This document shows positions 1-6,477 of a stretch of 12,899 nt of DNA, one piece after another. Where the stretch lies: positions 1 to 12,899 of the forward strand of contig VBGQ01000061.1 of NCBI GenBank assembly GCA_005882055.1, given 5' to 3'. The first letter of the stretch is position 1. The number at the start of each line of letters is the position of its first letter. The DNA comes from Chloroflexota bacterium. GTDB taxonomy: Bacteria > Chloroflexota > Limnocylindria > QHBO01. The notes below the pieces were generated by a model. That model saw only the letters and a program-made list of their open reading frames with translations. It was not told where the DNA came from and made no database searches. Position numbers and translations under genes: made by a program.

Positions 1-18
1 GACCCGCTCGGGTGACGC

Positions 19-1428
19 TCAATCGAGCGCGAACCCGAGGGCGAGCAGCGCGGTGGTTTCGCCAGCGGTGCGCGTGAGCGCGCCAGCGGACCCGCGACGC
101 AGGCTGCGCTGGAGGGAGGCGGAGATCTCCAGATCGCTCCAGGGAAGCTTCATGCTGGCGCCGGCACGCAGGCTGGACCAGCTGTCGGTAATTCTCGCCG
201 TGGGGTGGCGGTCCGGCCAGGGGTCGGGCCTGTCCAGGCTGTAGCGCGTGTCGATCGTCGTGGCGAGGGCGAGCGAGAACGGTCCGTACGCGACCTCCAG
301 CGCCGGCGCCGCGGAGACTCCCCACCCCATGGTGTACCCCCAGGCCTGCTGCGTGGTCGTGAGCGTGGTGATGGGAAGGCTCGCCGGTCCGCCGTCGAGC
401 GCGAACGATCGCGCGCCGGCGAGCGTGAGCGCCAGGCCGGCACGCGCCGAGATGCGAAGAGGCCCGGCCATCCTGCGAAGCTGCACGCTGATTCCGGGCA
501 CGTGCACCGACGACCAGGCATCGAGCGGCCCCGCGTCCCATCTGTGCTGTCGGACGTCGTAGGCTACGCCGCCGGTGGCGAGGAGATCCCAGCCGTCGCC
601 CTCCGCCGCGATGCTGCGCTGGTACACCGTGGCCAGGGCGGCGCCAGCGGTGAAGCGCAAGTCGGCCAGTCCGGAGCGAGAGCTTCGCGCATCGAGGGCC
701 AACTCGCTGACGTTGCCGGCGAGCGCGAAACGCGCCCCCTCGCCCGGTTTACCGAACCCTGGGAAGCGAACGAGCCGTGTCGCGAGCTGTACGCCGAGCT
801 CGGATTCGCCGTGCAGCGTGGCCCCTCCGACGAGCCGGAGACGCGCGGTCAGCGCACCGTCCGTCTCGTCATCGGGCGGAGCGCCGTTGACCAGCTTCAT
901 GGGAAACAACACCGTTGCCAGCGCGGCCCGCCCCGCGGAGCGCGGCCTTCGATCGAGCCACTGGGAAAGCTGCACCAGGGACTCGCCGATCGACGCGCCA
1001 GCGATGGGCGTCACGATCAGGTCATTGAACGAGACGTTCTCGGGAAACTCCGCCAGCTCCCAGGTCAACGAGGCCAGCGACGCCCAGGCCAGCGATTCCA
1101 GCGGCGCCGATCGATTCGAGCGCGCGGTCGTATAGAAGTAGGTGCCCGCGAGCGGGTGCGCCACGAAGTTCGTTGCGAAGGCGCTGGCGTCGAAGCTCCA
1201 GGCTCGCAGGCTCAGCTTGTCGATCAGGCGGACGTTTCCGGGAGGATCGGCGGCGGGCGGCGGGGACAAGTACAGAAGCGCGAAATCGAGCCCGAGAAAG
1301 CCAAGGATCTGCGCGCCCGTGCGGACTCGCTGCGGGGACTCCGCGTCCGTGTCCGCGGCGGCGGCCGGCCCGGAAACGGCGAGCGCCGCGGCCAGCGCCA
1401 AGGCGCCCAGGACACAAACGGGTCGCAT
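19..1428 (-). CDS. DUF3943 domain outer-membrane protein
   Basis: Predicted envelope protein of 469 residues, biochemical role unknown. Residues 1-24 form a Sec signal peptide (MRPV start, Ala/Leu-rich core, ending PAAAA). The DUF3943 signature follows: FATNFVAHPLAGTYFYTTAR at about 84-103, then a WEL..E segment leading to SFNDLIVTPIAGASIGES at about 133-150. The remaining 300 or so residues alternate polar and hydrophobic positions as in a beta-barrel and end in GFALD. The frame is open further upstream to 1500, but ATG 1428 puts the signal peptide at the N-terminus, has GGAGG about 12 nt before it, and does not overlap the preceding gene. It lies 37 nt downstream of the barrel gene ending at 1466, on the same strand, so the two are probably cotranscribed. 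Family assignment is from recognised motifs; substrate and partners are unknown. Confidence 0.8.
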   Translation of the reverse strand: MRPVCVLGALALAAALAVSGPAAAADTDAESPQRVRTGAQILGFLGLDFALLYLSPPPAADPPGNVRLIDKLSLRAWSFDASAFATNFVAHPLAGTYFYTTARSNRSAPLESLAWASLASLTWELAEFPENVSFNDLIVTPIAGASIGESLVQLSQWLDRRPRSAGRAALATVLFPMKLVNGAPPDDETDGALTARLRLVGGATLHGESELGVQLATRLVRFPGFGKPGEGARFALAGNVSELALDARSSRSGLADLRFTAGAALATVYQRSIAAEGDGWDLLATGGVAYDVRQHRWDAGPLDAWSSVHVPGISVQLRRMAGPLRISARAGLALTLAGARSFALDGGPASLPITTLTTTQQAWGYTMGWGVSAAPALEVAYGPFSLALATTIDTRYSLDRPDPWPDRHPTARITDSWSSLRAGASMKLPWSDLEISASLQRSLRRGSAGALTRTAGETTALLALGFALD

Positions 1429-1465
1429 GCAGCGACCTGACCTCCGGCACCCACCCGGAGGCCAC

Positions 1466-2221
1466 TCACTTTCCGAAGACCAGTCCTCCGAGGAACGCAA
1501 GTTGCACCGCGGGGATGCCGGCGCTCGCGCCGAAGCCCGATCCGCCAGTCCCGTAATAGTAACCGCCTCCCGTGAAGAGCATCGGCACGAGAAGCCGTGT
1601 CTCCAGTCGCAGGCCCACGTTCGGCGTGAGCCAGACCTTGGTCCCCAGCGCGAGGGTGGTGGCGAATCGCCAGGTGTCGCTTACGCTCACCGTGCTGCCG
1701 TTGGTGAAGGTGATGGTATCCGGCAGATAGAGCGCCGCGCCCAGGGTGAGCGCGATGAAGGGCTCCAGCTTGCCGCGCGGCAGGGAGCTCATGCCGCCGA
1801 TCTGGAAATAGTGCGAAGCGACGCCGAAGGCGCCGCTGCTCGGGTAGAGCCCGTTGAACGAGCGGAAGGTCGCGTCCGGCTTCGAGTACACCCAGATCAA
1901 TTCCAGGCTGCCCATCCGATGCAAGCGGTAGTCCAGCGCGGCCCCGAAGCTCGGCGAATCGCCGATGTCGATCTTGCCGTAGGTCGTCCCGACGTCGCCG
2001 TTGAGCTGGTATCCACCGAAGACCGACAAGTCGAACACCCGCGGGCGCTGGGCTTCGCCTTCTGAGTACGAGGGAGGCGGATACGACGGCGGTGGATACG
2101 ACTCCGGTGGATACGCCTGCGGCGGATACTCCGGTTGGTACTGGGCGAACGCGGCGGGAGCGGCCGCGAGCAGGACGAGCAGGCAGAGGGGCATCCGGGA
2201 CGGAGACGGGGAATGGCTCAT
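1466..2221 (-). CDS. Outer-membrane beta-barrel protein with Tyr/Pro-rich spacer
   Basis: A 251-residue protein, probably an eight-stranded or similar small outer-membrane barrel (OmpW/OmpA-like fold); function unknown. Residues 1-26 are a signal peptide whose hydrophobic core is LCLLVLLAAAPAAFA. A low-complexity Tyr/Pro segment (about 27-55, repeated YPP units) follows. The barrel then opens at VFDLSVFGGYQLNG and continues with paired strands such as SFGAALDYRLH and LELIWVYSKPD, ending in FLGGLVFGK. ATG 2221 is preferred over the 5' extension to 2251, and over ATG 2194, because a GGGGA element lies about 13 nt upstream; ATG 2194 has no Shine-Dalgarno. It is the first gene of a likely two-gene operon with the DUF3943 gene and is divergent from the barrel gene at 2414. 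The spacer may cross periplasm or peptidoglycan (inference). Confidence 0.8.
   Translation of the reverse strand: MSHSPSPSRMPLCLLVLLAAAPAAFAQYQPEYPPQAYPPESYPPPSYPPPSYSEGEAQRPRVFDLSVFGGYQLNGDVGTTYGKIDIGDSPSFGAALDYRLHRMGSLELIWVYSKPDATFRSFNGLYPSSGAFGVASHYFQIGGMSSLPRGKLEPFIALTLGAALYLPDTITFTNGSTVSVSDTWRFATTLALGTKVWLTPNVGLRLETRLLVPMLFTGGGYYYGTGGSGFGASAGIPAVQLAFLGGLVFGK
2064..2129 (-). repeat. 15-nt tandem repeat encoding Tyr-Pro-Pro units
   Basis: On the plus strand GGATAC recurs exactly every 15 nt at 2079, 2094, 2109 and 2124, and a related AGTAC unit sits at 2064 or so in the same phase. On the coding (minus) strand this gives five-codon YPP-type units in the spacer of the barrel gene 1466-2221. 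The repeats are imperfect at third positions, so this is an aged coding repeat rather than a fresh duplication. Confidence 0.7.
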
Positions 2222-2413
2222 GCGAGCCAGTGTCCCCGCGTTTCTCCCCACAAAACCATGCGCCTAAAGCCCCATCCGTCGGCGCGTCGCGCCGAGGCAG
2301 GTCGGAGCGGCGGCCGCCGTGGCTGAGTTGTACTGCCATGGTCCAATCCTGCTCTTCCGTCGCGCGCGGTATGGACCCGGAATTCGCCGCAGCGCGATGG
2401 GAGGGGAGAAATC

Positions 2414-3373
2414 ATGCGCCTGCAACTCGCAGTCGTCCTCGTAGCGCTGTCGTCCCGCGCCGTCATGGCCGACCAGGAGGCAGCTACCGCCGAGCCGGCG
2501 AAGGTCGCGGAGTCCTCGAGCCGCGAGCTCAACGGACACGTGTTCCAACCTTCGCAACTCGCCAACCCGTCCTTCCGGCAGACCACGTTCCAGGTCGGGC
2601 TTCTCTACGGCGTGGGAAACGCCACCGGTCCGAAGTACGACTCCAGCGGCAACGTGACCGGCACCGCCGATTACAGCTTTGCCGCGCTCGCGCAGACGTT
2701 CAGCTACGAATATCGATTCCGCGAATGGCTGTCGGCCGCGGCTTCGGTCGTCACCAGCGCGTATACCGGCATCACTGGGGCTTCAGTGGTCTCGGTCGGC
2801 GCCCAGGTCGCCGTCGGCGTGGGCGGCCAGGCGAAGCTTGGCTACCGTTTGGGGCCCGTGGACACCGCGGTGTTGCTGGACGTGAGCTACACGCCGGAAT
2901 ACGGCTTCCTCATCGCCGACGCGATCCTCCGCGCTCTCCGGGACCACGTGATCGATTCAGGCGCCGCCTTGCAATCGACGCACGGGTTGACGCTCGGCCC
3001 GACGCTGGCGGCTTCCTGGGCGCCGTTTTCGGCGCTCGGCCTGACCGGCAATCTGGGGTACTCGTACAAATCGCTGCGCGCGTCCGGCACGGTCATCCAG
3101 GAAACGAGCTCCCTGCTGGTCGGCGCCGCTGCGGATTTCGATTTCGGAAAAGTGTCGTCCGTACCGATCGGGCTGCTCGCAGGGTACCGACTCATCAACC
3201 CGATCAACGACGAGAGTGTCCCCTACATCCAGACGTTCTCGGGCGGCATCTCGTACACGGGTCGTGGCGATCTCGGCCTCGGTCTGGAGATCGGAAGGCG
3301 GAGCTTCTCCATCCGCTCCGGAATCGCCGCCACGGTCACGGTGGCGCAGATTGGATTGCAATACTACTGGTGA
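2414..3373 (+). CDS. Putative outer-membrane beta-barrel protein (porin-like)
   Basis: A 319-residue secreted protein with no named family that I recognise. The N-terminus MRLQLAVVLVALSSRAVMA is a signal peptide, probably cleaved before DQEA. A short polar linker leads into HVFQPSQLANPSFRQTTF and then many amphipathic strands rich in Gly, Tyr and Ser (for example FQVGLLYGVGNATG, FSYEYRFREWLSAAASVV). The chain ends in IGLQYYW; a terminal aromatic residue on a last amphipathic strand is the usual BAM recognition signal of outer-membrane barrels. The start is well supported: a GAGGGGAGA Shine-Dalgarno region lies about 5 nt before ATG 2414. The gene is transcribed away from the 1466-2221 barrel gene, with a shared 192-bp upstream region. 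It could be a transporter of hydrophobic compounds, but nothing in the sequence names the substrate. Confidence 0.75.
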   Translation: MRLQLAVVLVALSSRAVMADQEAATAEPAKVAESSSRELNGHVFQPSQLANPSFRQTTFQVGLLYGVGNATGPKYDSSGNVTGTADYSFAALAQTFSYEYRFREWLSAAASVVTSAYTGITGASVVSVGAQVAVGVGGQAKLGYRLGPVDTAVLLDVSYTPEYGFLIADAILRALRDHVIDSGAALQSTHGLTLGPTLAASWAPFSALGLTGNLGYSYKSLRASGTVIQETSSLLVGAAADFDFGKVSSVPIGLLAGYRLINPINDESVPYIQTFSGGISYTGRGDLGLGLEIGRRSFSIRSGIAATVTVAQIGLQYYW

Positions 3374-3400
3374 CGTTCTCACCGGCGCCTGAAGAGATGA

Positions 3401-3466
3401 GGTGCCTGGGAGCGGGATGGGACCAAGGGCCACGATCCGACCGCCGCAAGGCCGCCGCCAGGCACC
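3401..3466. repeat. 9-bp perfect inverted repeat, possible RNA stem
   Basis: GGTGCCTGG (3401-3409) and CCAGGCACC (3458-3466) are exact reverse complements separated by 48 nt of GC-rich sequence that can itself fold partly (short GGAT/ATCC and GCC/GGC pairings). It lies between the stop of the barrel gene (3373) and the receiver gene start (3543). There is no T-tract after it, so a classical Rho-independent terminator is not supported. It could be a 3' stabilising structure, a leader element for the receiver gene, or chance. Confidence 0.35.
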
Positions 3467-3542
3467 GGCGGACCCGAATCTTCCGACCGTATTGGACCTC
3501 CGATCCATTCCTTTCCGGATCGACAAGTGCTCGGATGGAAGG

Positions 3543-3947
3543 ATGCCAGCGCGCGCTCGCCGCGTGTTCGTGATCGACGACGACCACTCCGTCCGCAGAG
3601 GTCTTGCCCGGCTCCTGACGGCGGCCGGGTTCCAGGTGGAGGCGTTCGAGTCGGGGCCCGCGTTCCTGGAGCGGCGGCCTCCGCGGGGGAATCACTGCTT
3701 GATCGTCGACGTGCGCATGCCCGGGATGAGCGGGCCCGCCCTGCGCGACGCCCTCCGCGCTGCGGGGCGCGATTCGCCCGTCATCTTCGTCACCGCGCAT
3801 GAGCTCGAGGAGATCGGCGACGGCGTTGCGACGGAAACGATGCTTTCCAAGCCGATCGAGGCCGACGTGCTCTTGCGCGCGATCGACGTGGCGATGGGCG
3901 CCTACGCGTCGCGCACCGCGCACCGCGCGCGGGTGGCGCACCGCTGA
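3543..3947 (+). CDS. Stand-alone response-regulator receiver protein
   Basis: A 134-residue single-domain receiver (CheY/FixJ-like REC) with no output domain. The acidic pocket is D12-D14 (VFVIDDDHSVR). The phosphoacceptor is D56 (CLIVDVRMPGMSG), the switch Thr is T84 (VIFVTAH) and the conserved Lys is K103 (LSKPIE). The chain ends about 25 residues after this Lys in an Arg/His-rich tail. ATG 3543 is chosen because REC starts within 8 residues and a GGATGGAAGG purine run precedes it. An in-frame ATG at 3402 would add 47 residues with no recognisable domain. Its REC closely parallels that of the FixJ-type regulator at 5417, and a histidine kinase lies 143 bp downstream. This suggests it receives phosphate from that kinase as a sink, shuttle or adaptor. 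Role is inferred. Confidence 0.88.
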   Translation: MPARARRVFVIDDDHSVRRGLARLLTAAGFQVEAFESGPAFLERRPPRGNHCLIVDVRMPGMSGPALRDALRAAGRDSPVIFVTAHELEEIGDGVATETMLSKPIEADVLLRAIDVAMGAYASRTAHRARVAHR

Positions 3948-4090
3948 GTCCTTTCCGGCGCCCTACGCAATTGTGGGTCCCTCGTCGTGAATTCAGCACC
4001 CTGGAATTTTGAACCCCCTTGACGCGGGGTGTCCAAGTCTGGGCACGATACGCACACCTAGCGAAACTGTAGAGGCTCGGAGAGTTGGCA

Positions 4091-5404
4091 ATGGAGCGGG
4101 TGGGCGTTGGGGCGATCAGGTCCCAGGCAGTCAAGCGCAGGGAAACGGCGACGCTTGCGACGCTGTTGCTGCGCATCTCGGCCGCGCTGATCCGCACGCC
4201 TCATCATCGCCTCGGCGGCGCCATCGACGGTGCCATCGCCGAGGTGGGCGATGCGCTCGGCGCAGATCGCGCGCTCGTCGCGAGGCGTGAACCGGACGGC
4301 ATCGTCCAACACCACCTCTGGGAGCATGGGCGAAGAAACGGCAGTGCGGGCCCGGTTTCTTCGGATCTGTTGCCCTCGATCCTCGGTCGACTCGAAGGGG
4401 GCCGCACGCTGGTCTGGGAGAGTCGCGATGAGTTCCCGCTCACGGCCTGGCGACTCGAGAGCCTGACCGAGCAGCTCGAGTCAGGGATCGTCGTCCCTCT
4501 CCAGGTCGGGGGGACCCGGGGAGGAATGCTGGCGGTGATCGCTCGCGCACCCCGGCCATGGTCGGCGGACGCCGTCGAGGCGGCCGAGCGATTGGCGGAG
4601 ATGGTCGCCGCTGCCCTGGACCGGATCGCCAACCAGTCGGCGGTGACCCGCGAGCAGGAGGGCCGCCGAAGCGCCGAGGCCGAGAGCCGCGTGCTTCGCG
4701 AGCACCTGGCGCACGCGGGACGCGTCAGCATGCTGGGGGAGCTGGCCGCCTCGCTGGCGCACGAGCTGAATCAGCCGCTCACCGCCATCTACACGAACGT
4801 CCAGGCAGCCGAACGGTTCCTGGACCGCAAACGGCCGGCGCTCGGCGAGGCGCTCGGCGCGCTGCACGACCTCGGCCAGGACTGCCGCCGAGCGGGGGAG
4901 GTGCTGGGGCGCCTTCGCCAGATGTTCCGGCGCCACGAGACCGAGCGCGTGCCGCTCGCCGTCGGGCCGCTCATCGAGCACGTGCTGCGGCTCCTATATG
5001 AGGACGCCGTGGGCCGCGGCGTCGACGTCGTCCTCGACGTGCCGCGCGATCTCCCGCTGGTGAATGGCGACCGCGTCCAGCTCGAGCAGGTGGTGATGAA
5101 CCTGCTGGTGAACGCGTTCGACGCCGTCATGGGCATGGATCGACCGCGCGAGGTCACCTTGCGCGCCGCCGCGACGGACGGCTTCCTCGGCCTGTCGATC
5201 CTCGATACCGGACCGGGCATCCCGCCAAACGATCTCGACCGGATCTTCGAGCCCTTCTTCACCCGCAAACCCAACGGGATGGGAATGGGGCTGTCCATCT
5301 GCCGCACCATCATCGAGGCACACGGCGGGCGCATCGGGGCCCGCAACGGCCGCGAGCGGGGCTCGGTATTCGAGCTGAGCTTGCCGGCCGTAAAATCACA
5401 GTGA
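4091..5404 (+). CDS. Soluble GAF-domain sensor histidine kinase
   Basis: A 437-residue cytoplasmic kinase with no signal peptide or membrane segment. About residues 18-178 form a GAF-like sensory domain (VGDALGADRALVARREPDG; later SGIVVPLQVGGTRGGMLAVI). A short coiled-coil linker leads to the dimerisation domain with the H-box SLAHELNQPLTAI, phosphoacceptor H224. The ATPase domain has the N-box NLLVNAFDA (near 338), G1 DTGPGIP (372-378), F-box FEPFF (386-390) and G2 GMGMGLSI. HELNQPL kinases of this kind usually pair with FixJ-type regulators, as here. ATG 4091 has GGAG 8 nt upstream; an upstream TTG at 4085 is less likely. The downstream regulator begins 12 nt after the stop, so the two are surely cotranscribed. 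The GAF ligand cannot be told from sequence. Confidence 0.93.
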   Translation: MERVGVGAIRSQAVKRRETATLATLLLRISAALIRTPHHRLGGAIDGAIAEVGDALGADRALVARREPDGIVQHHLWEHGRRNGSAGPVSSDLLPSILGRLEGGRTLVWESRDEFPLTAWRLESLTEQLESGIVVPLQVGGTRGGMLAVIARAPRPWSADAVEAAERLAEMVAAALDRIANQSAVTREQEGRRSAEAESRVLREHLAHAGRVSMLGELAASLAHELNQPLTAIYTNVQAAERFLDRKRPALGEALGALHDLGQDCRRAGEVLGRLRQMFRRHETERVPLAVGPLIEHVLRLLYEDAVGRGVDVVLDVPRDLPLVNGDRVQLEQVVMNLLVNAFDAVMGMDRPREVTLRAAATDGFLGLSILDTGPGIPPNDLDRIFEPFFTRKPNGMGMGLSICRTIIEAHGGRIGARNGRERGSVFELSLPAVKSQ

Positions 5405-5416
5405 ACTGGGGAAACC

Positions 5417-6070
5417 ATGAACGAGTCCGCAATCGTATATGTGGTGGATGACGACGAATCGGTCCGCAGCGCCTTGCTCCGCCTCCTGAAGTCGGCGGGA
5501 TACCGGGCGCGCGCGTTTGCCTCCGCGCAGGCCTTGCTCGCCGAGCAACCGCCCGACGATGCTCTGGTTGTGGTCCTGACCGACTTGCGGATGCCCGGGA
5601 TCGACGGCATCGAGCTGGCCGAAAAGCTCAGCGCGTATCCCATACCGCCCCCCATCGTCTTCCTCAGCGCGCACGGTGACGTGCCCGCGAGCGTCAAGGC
5701 GATGAAGGACGGAGCGGTCGATTTCCTCGAGAAGCCCGTGCAGGAGGAGGACCTGTTCGACGCGCTCGAACGGGCGGTGACGCGCAGCCGGGAAGAAAGC
5801 CTCCGCCGCCGCGGACTGGTGGACCTGACCCAGAACTTCGCGAAGCTCACGCCCCGCGAGCGCCAGGTCTTCGCGCTGGTGATCTCGGGCCTGATCAACA
5901 AGGAAGTGGCCTGGGAGCTGGGAATTTCCGAGAAGACGATCAAGGTGCACCGCGCCCGCGTGGTCGAGAAGATGGGCGCCCGGTCGCTTCCGGATCTGGT
6001 CCGGATGGCCGGACGACTCGGAATCCCATCCGACCGCCCTCCGGAAGACGCTCCCGCCCGGACGGGATAG
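5417..6070 (+). CDS. FixJ/NarL-family response regulator (REC plus LuxR HTH)
   Basis: A 217-residue DNA-binding response regulator. The receiver domain covers about 1-122, with acidic residues D11-D13, phosphoacceptor D56 (LTDLRMPGIDG), switch S84 (VFLSAHGDV) and K106 (FLEKPVQ). A linker of some 20 residues follows. The LuxR/GerE helix-turn-helix lies at about 144-198, starting LTPRERQVFALVISG, with the recognition segment ISEKTIKVHRARVVEKMGA. Ordering and length match the FixJ/StyR/TodT type. A GGGG Shine-Dalgarno lies 5 nt before ATG 5417, and the gene lies 12 nt after the kinase stop. It is probably phosphorylated by that kinase and activates transcription. No target promoter is evident in the window, though the neighbouring barrel genes are plausible targets by proximity. 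Confidence 0.94.
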   Translation: MNESAIVYVVDDDESVRSALLRLLKSAGYRARAFASAQALLAEQPPDDALVVVLTDLRMPGIDGIELAEKLSAYPIPPPIVFLSAHGDVPASVKAMKDGAVDFLEKPVQEEDLFDALERAVTRSREESLRRRGLVDLTQNFAKLTPRERQVFALVISGLINKEVAWELGISEKTIKVHRARVVEKMGARSLPDLVRMAGRLGIPSDRPPEDAPARTG

Positions 6071-6204
6071 GTCACAAGACCGACGTCCCCGAACCCTCCC
6101 GGTAAGGTGGCGCAGGAGCACGGCGCGAAGTGACCCTCGTTGGCCAAAGGTCCAACTCGCCCTCCCTCCACCTTCGATCCATCGTGGCTGCTCGCGGGGA
6201 CTCC

Positions 6205-6465
6205 ATGACGACGGTCGCGGGAGCAGAGCTCGGCCGCATCGCTGAGGCGCGGGAGCGCGGCGTCGCCTGGCGCAAGTGGGGCCCCTGCTTGTCCGAGCGG
6301 CAGTGGGGCACCGTGCGCGAGGACTACAGCGCCGACGGAGACGCCTGGAACCACTTCAACCACGACCAGGCGCGATCGCGCGCTGACCACTGGGGCGAAG
6401 ACGGTCTCGCCGGGTTCTCCGACGACAAGCAGCGGCTCTGCTTTTCGCTGGCGTTCTGGAACTGA
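6205..6465 (+). pseudogene. N-terminal fragment of a GH63-like glucosidase
   Basis: This 86-codon frame matches the conserved opening of the large bacterial glucosidases of the GH63/MGH1-like family. It has AWRKWGPCLSERQWGTVRED, then a DAWNHFNHDQARSRA segment, a WGEDGLAGFSDD motif, and LCFSLAFWN. Full-length members run to roughly 900 residues and continue from this WN into NGRDP...ERLFGL; here WN is followed at once by TGA. None of the (alpha/alpha)6 barrel or the catalytic acids is present, so it cannot be an active hydrolase. ATG 6205 has GGGGA 4-5 nt upstream and the frame is clean, so it may still be translated. An upstream GTG at 6130 would add unrelated residues. The fragment lies 12 nt before the Omp85-type gene, in the same frame. 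Most likely a deletion remnant; a retained small protein is the alternative. Family recognition is from memory of the conserved motif. Confidence 0.75.
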
Positions 6466-6477
6466 GTCCGGCCCAAA

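Noticed and set aside
205..1440. A 411-codon plus-strand frame opposite the DUF3943 gene
   Set aside because: Arg/Gly-rich product without domain or signal peptide; the opposite strand holds the recognisable DUF3943 motifs.
3402..3542. 47-residue N-terminal extension of the receiver protein from ATG 3402
   Set aside because: No domain, Arg/Pro-rich composition, overlap with the inverted repeat, and a better start at 3543 right before the REC domain.
2092..3573. A 493-codon plus-strand frame overlapping the barrel gene at 2414
   Set aside because: Arg-rich shadow frame; the barrel gene has a signal peptide, a strong Shine-Dalgarno and a barrel-like C-terminus.
4019..4060. TTGACG and GGGCAC-like elements as sigma-70 or sigma-54 promoter of the kinase gene
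   Set aside because: No -10 hexamer at 16-18 nt from TTGACG, and the GG-to-GC spacing does not match the sigma-54 consensus.
6139..6156. GTTGGCC/GGTCCAAC imperfect hairpin as terminator of the two-component operon
   Set aside because: The stem has a bulge and no T-tract follows; too weak to call.
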